Below the pieces are notes generated by a model. That model ran no database searches. It was given only the letters and a program-made list of their open reading frames with translations, and had not been told where the DNA came from. Below, piece by piece: positions 5,901 to 12,575 of a stretch of DNA of 14,453 bases. Source of the stretch: UBA8444 sp964003875 (GTDB lineage: Bacteria > Bacteroidota > Bacteroidia > Flavobacteriales > UBA7312); assembly GCA_964003875.1 (NCBI GenBank), contig CAXFLH010000028.1:1-14453 (forward strand). Reading direction: 5' to 3'. Within the stretch, counting starts at the first letter, position 1, and each line of letters opens with the position of its first letter. The translations under genes and the position numbers were made by a program.

Positions 5901-7340
5901 ATGAAAAAAATACTCAATTATATAGACGGTAACTTACAAGAAGCGCTATCCAAAGAAGTTATAGAAAATGAAAGCCCTGTGAATGGCAAGGTGTTTTCTC
6001 ATATTGCCGATAGCGATAAGGAAGATGTAGAATTGGCTGTACAAGCAGCCAAAAAAGCTTTTCCTTTTTGGAGTGGATTGAGCAAAAAAGAACGTCACGA
6101 CCATTTAATGCGTCTAGCAGATGGTATAGAAGCACGTTTTGATGAAATGGTAATTGCCGAAAGTTTAGATAACGGTAAACCCGAATGGTTAGCCAAACAA
6201 GTGGATATCCCTCGAGCCTCTGAAAACTTGCGTTTTTTTGCAACAGCATCTCTACATTTTTCCTCTCAGATGCACGATATGGACGGCAAAGCCATCAATT
6301 ACACAGCTCGTGAACCCATAGGAGTAGTGGGCTGTATTTCGCCTTGGAACTTGCCCATATATTTATTTACGTGGAAAATTGCTCCTGCTCTAGCAGCAGG
6401 AAATACAGTTGTTGCAAAACCTTCGGAAGTGACTCCTTATACTGCTTATTTGTTGAGTGAAATTTGCCAAGAAATAGGCTTTCCTAAGGGAGTGCTAAAC
6501 ATCGTTCACGGCTATGGACATAAAGTAGGAGCCGCTATAAGTAGCCACCCTGATACGCCTGTAATTTCATTTACTGGCGGTACAGTTACTGGAGCGAAAA
6601 TTGCTGAAGTAGCAGCGCCAATGTTCAAAAAGTTATCTCTAGAATTGGGCGGTAAAAATCCTAATATCGTATTTGCTGATGCTAATTTTGAAGAGGCATT
6701 AGAGATGGCCGTTAAGGCTTCTTTTAGAAACCAAGGACAAATCTGTTTGTGTGGCTCTCGACTCTTTGTCGAAGAATCCATTTACCAAAAATTTAAAACT
6801 GCTTTTGTTGAAAAAACAAAGCAATTGAAAGTGGGTGACCCTAAAGAAAATAACGACCTTGGTGCAGTAGTTTCTAAAGACCACATGCATAAGATATTGG
6901 AGAAGATAGAACTTGCCAAAGAAGAAGGTGGACAAATTTTATGTGGTGGCGAGCGTGTCATATTAGATGGCGAACTTAGTGAAGGCTATTACATCGCCCC
7001 TACAATTATTGAAGGCTTAGACCATCTGTGCCGTACCAATCAAGAGGAAATCTTTGGGCCTGTAGTCAGTATAATGCCCTTTAAAAACGAAGAAGAAGTT
7101 ATTGCCATGGCAAACAGTACTCGTTACGGATTAGCCGCTAGTATATTCACACAAGACATCAGCAAGGGGCATAGAGTAGCAGCTCAAGTCAACTCAGGAA
7201 TAGTATGGATTAATACTTGGATGATGCGTGACTTACGTATTCCATTTGGTGGTATGAAAGACTCTGGGGTAGGACGTGAAGGAGGATTCAAGTCACTCGA
7301 GTTTTTTACTGAACCCAAAAATGTATGTCTAAAAATATAG
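5901..7340 (+). CDS. 2-Aminomuconate-6-semialdehyde dehydrogenase (ALDH family)
   Basis: A 479-aa NAD-dependent aldehyde dehydrogenase. Visible motifs: SPWNLPIYLFTWKIAPALAAG with oxyanion Asn150, VVAKPSEVTP, the cofactor loop SFTGGTVTG, LELGGKNPNIV with general base Glu248, and FRNQGQICLCGSRL with nucleophile Cys282. The GQ-x-CLC version of the Cys motif is characteristic of hydroxymuconic/aminomuconic semialdehyde dehydrogenases. Near the C-terminus are EEIFGPVVSIMPF and PFGGMKDSGVGREGG. The expected reaction is oxidation of 2-aminomuconate 6-semialdehyde to 2-aminomuconate, the step straight after ACMSD, which is encoded in the divergent operon. This neighbourhood favours the amino- over the hydroxymuconic substrate. 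The gene lies 11 nt downstream of the SDR gene and is surely in its operon. The next enzyme, 2-aminomuconate deaminase, is not in the window. Length and catalytic residues are complete. Confidence 0.92.
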   Translation: MKKILNYIDGNLQEALSKEVIENESPVNGKVFSHIADSDKEDVELAVQAAKKAFPFWSGLSKKERHDHLMRLADGIEARFDEMVIAESLDNGKPEWLAKQVDIPRASENLRFFATASLHFSSQMHDMDGKAINYTAREPIGVVGCISPWNLPIYLFTWKIAPALAAGNTVVAKPSEVTPYTAYLLSEICQEIGFPKGVLNIVHGYGHKVGAAISSHPDTPVISFTGGTVTGAKIAEVAAPMFKKLSLELGGKNPNIVFADANFEEALEMAVKASFRNQGQICLCGSRLFVEESIYQKFKTAFVEKTKQLKVGDPKENNDLGAVVSKDHMHKILEKIELAKEEGGQILCGGERVILDGELSEGYYIAPTIIEGLDHLCRTNQEEIFGPVVSIMPFKNEEEVIAMANSTRYGLAASIFTQDISKGHRVAAQVNSGIVWINTWMMRDLRIPFGGMKDSGVGREGGFKSLEFFTEPKNVCLKI

Positions 7341-7356
7341 AGACCTACAAAATATC

Positions 7357-7638
7357 TTACTTTAAAAACGGATCTATATATTTAATGTCTTTGTGGCTTA
7401 AGACCCACATACTGTTTTCAGAATTCCCAGAAGTTTTAAAGTGTAATTGAATACCTTCTTGAGTTTCTGCAACCTCCAAAACAGTTCCTACTTGTCTAAG
7501 GTTATTTTTTAATAATAATTCGACTTGTTTGCCTACTAATTGTTTACAAAGTCGCTTCCTGTATGTATTTTTTTGATACAGGGCATCGAGTTCGTCTCTC
7601 CAATACATTCTTATGATTTTTACATTACAATAATGCAT
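7357..7638 (-). CDS. Small hypothetical protein
   Basis: I do not recognise this protein. The longest ATG start (7638) gives 93 aa; an internal ATG at 7608, beginning MYWRDELDALYQKN, gives 83 aa and may be the real start, because the residues before it look unstructured. The N-terminal part is basic and probably helical (DALYQKNTYRKRLCKQLVGK). It is followed by strand-like segments VELLLKNNLRQVGTVLEVAE and IQLHFKTS and the ending MWVLSHKDIKYIDPFLK, suggesting a small beta-barrel like those of nucleic-acid-binding SM or KOW folds; that is only an impression. There is no signal peptide or membrane segment. Its stop lies 16 nt from the convergent dehydrogenase stop. It follows the GH92 gene by about 45 nt on the same strand but shows no functional tie to it. 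Confidence 0.6.
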   Translation of the reverse strand: MHYCNVKIIRMYWRDELDALYQKNTYRKRLCKQLVGKQVELLLKNNLRQVGTVLEVAETQEGIQLHFKTSGNSENSMWVLSHKDIKYIDPFLK

Positions 7639-7685
7639 CAATAGTATTATTAGAAAGTTTTACTAAGATTAAAAAAAGGTTAAGC

Positions 7686-10559
7686 CTACTTAATGATAAG
7701 CTCATCGGTAAACAACCAAGTTGTTCCCCCTGCACCCAAATGCCATTCGGGACAAAGGCCATAATTTTTAGCTTTAACCTTGATATAACGTGCTTGTTGA
7801 GTCACTCTGGCAGAAAAATCTTGATGAAAGGAACCGTATTCTTGGTCAGAAAATGTATTGCTAATAAGGGCAACGGATTTGAAATTCTGACCATCCTCAG
7901 ACACTAAGAATTCTACCTGTGGCGGATAAAAAATCCAAGATTTGATGTCTTGTAAAAAACCAATGGCTAAGTAGTTAATAGGCTTAACAGACCCTAAGTC
8001 TATTGTAGCCTCTAAATCTTCTCTATATCCTTGCCAACTTCCAGTTCTATAACTGCCTGTGCCTCGTAAATAATCTATTAAGGTTTTATCACCAGCAGCT
8101 GCATACTGGTTGGCGTATTTGCTTTGTATAGTGATACTTCTACTTCCATCAATTTTATAAAATGGTGCCGATACCTCTTGACTTTGTCCATTAGTAGAAA
8201 AGGCTTTGGCCTTAATTATAGCATCATCATACAACACAATGGGCTGGTCGTAAATGAGTGATTCTGAACTAGGCTGACTGCTATCTAAAGTGTAGCGAAT
8301 AAGCGCTTCTTGAGCAGAGCCTAATTCTACTACTAAGCTATCCGTAAAGGTTTGGCTCTCTGCCATAAAAAATGGTACAGGCGTTAACAGATTTTTAGTA
8401 ATCGAAGATGGCGGTATTCCCTGACTTCCCCAATCGCTAGGCTCATCACCCATTAAAAATATAAGCTCCCCGCCTCGCATAATATCGCTATGCAGAAGAT
8501 AGCTTTTATCATAAGTTCGTCCATTTAAACTAATCGACTGAATGTATTTATTGCTTGGGCTCAATTTATCGGCTCGTATAACAAAAGTTTGCCCATTTTC
8601 TAATTTTATTTGAGCCTGATCAAACAGAGGAGTTCCTATAGTGTAATAATCTAGACCGGGCGTTACACTATAAAAGCCCATGGCACTCAAAACATACCAA
8701 GACGACATTTGTCCGCAGTCTTCGTTACCTGAAAGTCCATCAGGATATATACTGTATTGCTCTTCCATAATTTGTCGTACCCTATGCTGAGTTTTATGTG
8801 GTTTGCCGACATAGTTGTATAAATACGCCATGTGATGACTAGGCTCATTGCCGTGGGCATACTGCCCAATAAGTCCTGTAATATCTACTTGCTCTCGTCC
8901 AGAAGTTTGGCTATCGGCAGTAAATAAACTATCTAAATGTTGTTCTAACTTTTCTGCCCCACCCATCAAATCTATGTGACCTTGTATGTCTTGTGGTGTA
9001 AAGGCAGAATACTGCCAAGCGTTAGCCTCCGTATAATTGAAATTCACTTCGTCTGGTACAAAAGGCCCAAACCAATTGTTGTTGACTTTGGCTCTAAAAA
9101 ACTTCGTTGAGGGGTCATAGACATTTTTATAATACTGCCCTCTTTGATAAAAATAATTTGCGACATCATCTCTACCTAAAGAATCTGCCATCATAGCAAT
9201 ACACCAATCGTCATAGGCATATTCCAAAGTTTTAGATACCGACTCTGGCTCATCACTAGCCGCAATAAATCCCTTGGCTTTATAGTATTCCAAACCTTCA
9301 GAATCCAAATTGGCACTGTAAATCATAGCGTCCATAGCTTCCTCAATATCATAATCTCTTATTCCCTTAGCATAAGCGTCAGCAATAACAGGTATAGCGT
9401 GATAACCAATCATACAATTGGTATAATTGGCCGCCAACTCCCAAATGGGCAATTTGCCCCCTTGTCGGTATTGTCTTAAAAAAGTCCGAATGAATTCGTT
9501 AGTCTTCTCTTGTTCTATAAGCGTAAATAAAGGGTGTGTGGCACGAAAAGTATCCCAAAGCGAAAAAATGGTGTAATGATTATCGGTGCTGTCTTGATGA
9601 ATTTGCATATCCATACCCCTATACCTACCATCTACATCTGTATATAAATTTGGGTTCAGCAAAGAATGGTATAAAGCAGTGTAAAAAATGGTTTTATGAT
9701 TTTCATCTCTACCATGAACCTGAATTTTAGAAAGCTTAGTTTCCCATGCATACTGTACCGATTGCTTAATTTTTTCAAAATCCCAATGTGGAATTTCAGC
9801 CTCTAAATTTTGTTGTGCGCCAAGCATATCAACTGCCGAAATACCTACTTTAACAAGTAAAGGGGTGTCCAACTCTCCAAACTTCATCCCCACAACTAAA
9901 CTATCCGAACGGTAAACAAGCTCTTGAATAGGTGCTGAAAATTGAGCGTAAAAATGTATCCGTTGGTCTGTCGCCCACTGATTAGAGTAGCGATAGCCCT
10001 TAAAGGTAACACTGTCAACTTGTTCTAGAAAAACTGCTCTTAGCTTATCTCTGTGCTCTAAATCCAAGACTATTTGAGCCGCTACATTTTTTGGAAAAGT
10101 GTATCTATGAAAGCCAGCTCTTGGACTAACCGTCAGTTCTACTCCAATGTTATAATCGTCTAATTGCACTTGGTAAAAGCCCGGCTGTGCTAATTCATTA
10201 TCGTGAGAAAAAGACGAGCCATAACCGTCTGTCCCATCTGCTCCATTGTTAAGTAATAATTCCCCTGTAGTTGGCATGAGCAAAACATCGGCATAGTCTG
10301 AAATACCCGTTCCACTAAGATGAGTGTGTGAAAATCCATATATAACACTATCGGAATAATGGTATGCTCCGCAACCGTCCCAACCCTCTAATCGTGAGTC
10401 AGGACTTAACTGTACCATTCCAAATGGACTAGCCGCTCCTGGATACGTATGCCCATGACCTCCAGTTCCTATAAAAGGATTGACATAATCTATTAATTGC
10501 TTTTCGGTAGGTTGACATGCTGCAAATATGACAATGATAAAAAAGTAAATTTTTTTCAT
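7686..10559 (-). CDS. GH92 alpha-mannosidase lipoprotein with C-terminal chitobiase-like and discoidin-like domains
   Basis: 957 aa from the ATG at 10559; this start yields MKKIYFFIIVIFAAC, a lipoprotein signal with predicted lipidated Cys15, whereas an upstream start inside the kinase gene would spoil it. The GH92 domain spans about residues 22-720: FIGTGGHGHTYPGA, GFSHTHLSGTG (75-85), SLWDTFRATHPLF, EYAYDDWCIAMMADSLG, EANAWQY (from 511), GNEPSHHMAYLYN and SGNEDCGQMSSWYVLSAMGF. E511 and D614 lie in the conserved acid/base regions of the family. Residues ~735-802 resemble the chitobiase C-terminal beta-sandwich (RYTLDSSQPS...IIKAKAF), and ~815-957 an F5/8-type discoidin or CBM32-like module ending in a WHLGAGG segment. 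GH92 enzymes are Ca-dependent exo-alpha-mannosidases, mostly acting on N-glycans; the linkage cannot be read from sequence. Lipidation predicts a periplasmic or surface location. The gene follows the ROK kinase by 4 nt. Confidence 0.93.
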   Translation of the reverse strand: MKKIYFFIIVIFAACQPTEKQLIDYVNPFIGTGGHGHTYPGAASPFGMVQLSPDSRLEGWDGCGAYHYSDSVIYGFSHTHLSGTGISDYADVLLMPTTGELLLNNGADGTDGYGSSFSHDNELAQPGFYQVQLDDYNIGVELTVSPRAGFHRYTFPKNVAAQIVLDLEHRDKLRAVFLEQVDSVTFKGYRYSNQWATDQRIHFYAQFSAPIQELVYRSDSLVVGMKFGELDTPLLVKVGISAVDMLGAQQNLEAEIPHWDFEKIKQSVQYAWETKLSKIQVHGRDENHKTIFYTALYHSLLNPNLYTDVDGRYRGMDMQIHQDSTDNHYTIFSLWDTFRATHPLFTLIEQEKTNEFIRTFLRQYRQGGKLPIWELAANYTNCMIGYHAIPVIADAYAKGIRDYDIEEAMDAMIYSANLDSEGLEYYKAKGFIAASDEPESVSKTLEYAYDDWCIAMMADSLGRDDVANYFYQRGQYYKNVYDPSTKFFRAKVNNNWFGPFVPDEVNFNYTEANAWQYSAFTPQDIQGHIDLMGGAEKLEQHLDSLFTADSQTSGREQVDITGLIGQYAHGNEPSHHMAYLYNYVGKPHKTQHRVRQIMEEQYSIYPDGLSGNEDCGQMSSWYVLSAMGFYSVTPGLDYYTIGTPLFDQAQIKLENGQTFVIRADKLSPSNKYIQSISLNGRTYDKSYLLHSDIMRGGELIFLMGDEPSDWGSQGIPPSSITKNLLTPVPFFMAESQTFTDSLVVELGSAQEALIRYTLDSSQPSSESLIYDQPIVLYDDAIIKAKAFSTNGQSQEVSAPFYKIDGSRSITIQSKYANQYAAAGDKTLIDYLRGTGSYRTGSWQGYREDLEATIDLGSVKPINYLAIGFLQDIKSWIFYPPQVEFLVSEDGQNFKSVALISNTFSDQEYGSFHQDFSARVTQQARYIKVKAKNYGLCPEWHLGAGGTTWLFTDELIIK

Positions 10560-10563
10560 GTTT

Positions 10564-11469
10564 TTAGCTGATTTCTTTCCACACCAAAGCACTAGCTCCC
10601 AAAATAGCAGCGTCAGCACCATCGAGTGAAGAGGGCAAAATATGAATTTTATTTTTATAAATACTTAGTAAGTTCTCTTCCATATATTGTTTTGTGGGCT
10701 TAAATAAAAGATCTCCCGCTTGAGCCAATCCGCCGAATAAATATATACAACGTGGACTGGTCATTGCTACAGCATTAGCTAATGCCAATCCTAATTTTTT
10801 AGCTGTAAAATCAAAGGCTTCTAAAGCCCATTGTTCTCCATTATTTGCCGCCTCATAAACTTGAGCTGAAGTGTAGTCTTTAGACGTTAATTCTTGTGCT
10901 GTTGTGCTGATGGCAGTAGCAGAAGCATAGGTTTCCAAACAACCTCTACGACCACAACCACAAAGACGTCCTCCTTCCTCAACAATGACATGACCTAACT
11001 CTCCTGCAAAAGCATCATGCCCATAAACAACTTGTCCATTTATAACAATACCACTACCAAGCCCTGTACCAAGCGTTACCATGATGAAGTTGTTCACTCC
11101 TTTTGCACTGCCATAAACCATTTCACCTAAAGCTGTAGCGTTAGCGTCATTGGTAACAATTACAGGCATATCAAAGTAGTCGTTGAAATAGTCTTTTAAT
11201 GGGACATAATCAGGCCAATCTAAGTTAGGAGCAAACTCCACAGTGCCATTATAATAATTGCCATTCGGTGCGCCAATGCCTATGCCTACTGCTTCATTTT
11301 CAGCTAGGTTTTCTAATAACTGTTGCGATACGTGTTTAACAAGCTCTTTAGGGTCTTTATAATCTATTGTTTTAATTTTTCCTCGCCAAAGAAAATTTCC
11401 ATTCGATTCTACCCAACCAAATACGGTATTGGTTCCTCCTATATCTATTCCAGCGCTGACTTTTTTCAT
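10564..11469 (-). CDS. ROK-family sugar kinase (glucokinase-like)
   Basis: A 301-aa cytoplasmic ROK kinase. ATP-binding phosphate-1 motif DIGGTN is at 9-14. The catalytic Asp is D108 in VTNDANATALGE. GTGLGSGIV and GELGH (E157, H160) form the sugar and zinc region, and the zinc-binding cysteines are C170, C172 and C177 in CGCGRRGCLE. The final GADAAILGAS is typical of the family. ROK kinases phosphorylate glucose, mannose, fructose, N-acetylglucosamine or N-acetylmannosamine using ATP, and the sequence alone does not choose among them. Placed with a mannosidase and a glycosylasparaginase, mannose or an N-acetylhexosamine is a reasonable guess, though the zinc motif pattern is also common in Bacteroidota glucokinases. 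It lacks an N-terminal helix-turn-helix, so it is an enzyme rather than a ROK repressor. It is the first gene after a 93-nt gap that contains a promoter-like sequence. Confidence 0.92.
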   Translation of the reverse strand: MKKVSAGIDIGGTNTVFGWVESNGNFLWRGKIKTIDYKDPKELVKHVSQQLLENLAENEAVGIGIGAPNGNYYNGTVEFAPNLDWPDYVPLKDYFNDYFDMPVIVTNDANATALGEMVYGSAKGVNNFIMVTLGTGLGSGIVINGQVVYGHDAFAGELGHVIVEEGGRLCGCGRRGCLETYASATAISTTAQELTSKDYTSAQVYEAANNGEQWALEAFDFTAKKLGLALANAVAMTSPRCIYLFGGLAQAGDLLFKPTKQYMEENLLSIYKNKIHILPSSLDGADAAILGASALVWKEIS

Positions 11470-11502
11470 CTTTGCGAATTTATCGAATCATTATTTCATC
11501 TA

Positions 11503-11534
11503 CAAATTAATGCCTTTTTGATTCTAATATTCAA
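11503..11534 (-). promoter_or_regulatory. Candidate Bacteroidota sigma-A promoter for ROK kinase-GH92 operon
   Basis: Read on the minus strand, TTG (11534-11532) is followed after 21 nt by TTAATTTG (11510-11503), one mismatch from the TAnnTTTG -7 element. Predicted transcription would begin near 11497, leaving a leader of roughly 25-30 nt before the ATG at 11469. It lies in the longest intergenic gap of the right-hand cluster (11470-11562), so the kinase and mannosidase may be transcribed separately from the receptor and asparaginase. I see no terminator hairpin or ribosome binding site in the gap. AT-rich DNA yields such matches by chance. Confidence 0.4.
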
Positions 11535-11562
11535 TGCGTAAAAAGACGTTATTAGAGCTTCA

Positions 11563-12546
11563 TTAAGTTAGGTGCGAAGGAGAGTTTATAAGGTTATTTG
11601 TACCCTCTTGAAACAGAGCGTAATTAAACCACGGATGAATAGCATAAGCACCATGTTCGCCTTGTTTGTTTATGGCCAAATAGCCTATTTGCATATCTTT
11701 ATAGTTTTGATTTTTTACAATTCTAGCAATGGCTTCCTCACAGGCTTCTTGAGGAGATGCCCCTTGACGCATCAATTCAACAACTAGAAATGACCCTAAG
11801 GTTTTCATCACGGCTTCACCCATACCAGTTGCACAACAAGCACCTACTTCATTATCGACAAACATTCCAGCTCCAATGATGGGTGAATCTCCAACTCTGC
11901 CATGCATCTTAAAGGAAAGCCCCGATGTAGTACAAGCCCCTGAAATATCTCCATTCTTGTCTAGGGCTAATAAACCTATAGTATCATGATTTTCAACATT
12001 TATAATGGGTTTGTATTGTGAGTCTTTTTTCCACTCTTCCCATCTTTCTCTAGCTTTATCAGTCAATAAATCTTCTTTGGGGAAACCTTGAGCTAAAGCA
12101 AAGTCCAAAGCTCCTTTTCCCGAAAGCATAACATGAGGGGTTTCTTCCATCACTTTTCTAGCTACTGAAATGGGGTGTTTAATGTGTTCTAAATAAGATA
12201 CAGCTCCACAATTCCCCGTATGATCCATTATGCAAGCATCTAAAGTAACGTGGCCGTCTCTATCAGGCAATCCGCCATATCCGACACTCATGGATTCTGG
12301 GTCGGCCTCAGGAACTCTAACGCCTTGTTCGACAGCGTCAATAGCTCTACCACCGTCATTTAAAACTTGCATAGCAACTTCATTGGCAGCTAAACCGTGA
12401 TTCCAAGTAGATATTACCATTGGAAAACTTGATTGTGAATGGGGGTTTTGTTTTGGGCTAGTTGTTCGTGTTATTAGCTTTGGAAACAATAAAGCACCAG
12501 TAGCTCCAAGGAGTGTTCCTTTGATAAAGTTTCTTCTATTTTTCAT
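11563..12546 (-). CDS. N4-(beta-N-acetylglucosaminyl)-L-asparaginase (glycosylasparaginase), Tat-exported
   Basis: A 327-aa N-terminal nucleophile hydrolase that cleaves the GlcNAc-Asn bond of N-linked glycopeptides, releasing aspartate and the amino-sugar. The N-terminus, NRRNFIKGTLLGATGALLFP, is a twin-arginine signal, so the folded protein should go to the periplasm. Substrate-region Trp48 lies in ISTWNHG. The autocatalytic cleavage site is D188-T189 in VENHDTIGLL; Thr189 becomes the nucleophile of the beta subunit. Arg217 and Asp220 in GRVGDSPIIGAG bind the aspartyl part, and CATGMGE follows. Length and motif order match the well-known Flavobacterium (Elizabethkingia) enzyme. The gene starts 29 nt after the TonB-dependent receptor gene and sits upstream of the ROK kinase and GH92 mannosidase, which supports glycoprotein breakdown. 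The related isoaspartyl peptidase family shares the fold, but the WNHG and HDTIGLL context favours glycosylasparaginase. Confidence 0.93.
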   Translation of the reverse strand: MKNRRNFIKGTLLGATGALLFPKLITRTTSPKQNPHSQSSFPMVISTWNHGLAANEVAMQVLNDGGRAIDAVEQGVRVPEADPESMSVGYGGLPDRDGHVTLDACIMDHTGNCGAVSYLEHIKHPISVARKVMEETPHVMLSGKGALDFALAQGFPKEDLLTDKARERWEEWKKDSQYKPIINVENHDTIGLLALDKNGDISGACTTSGLSFKMHGRVGDSPIIGAGMFVDNEVGACCATGMGEAVMKTLGSFLVVELMRQGASPQEACEEAIARIVKNQNYKDMQIGYLAINKQGEHGAYAIHPWFNYALFQEGTNNLINSPSHLT

Positions 12547-12575
12547 CTATGTTTATAGGCTTTTATTAGACAAGT

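Noticed and set aside
5959..6935. Minus-strand frames inside the aldehyde dehydrogenase gene (5959-6249, 6512-6781, 6699-6935)
   Set aside because: They lie antisense to an intact, motif-complete ALDH and show no recognisable domain.
10560..10622. Extended N-terminus of the GH92 gene starting at 10622
   Set aside because: It overlaps the end of the ROK kinase gene and would bury the lipoprotein signal; the ATG at 10559 fits better.
11470..11562. Possible small RNA or riboswitch in the gap before the ROK kinase
   Set aside because: No stable hairpin or conserved riboswitch core can be seen; only promoter-like elements are supported.
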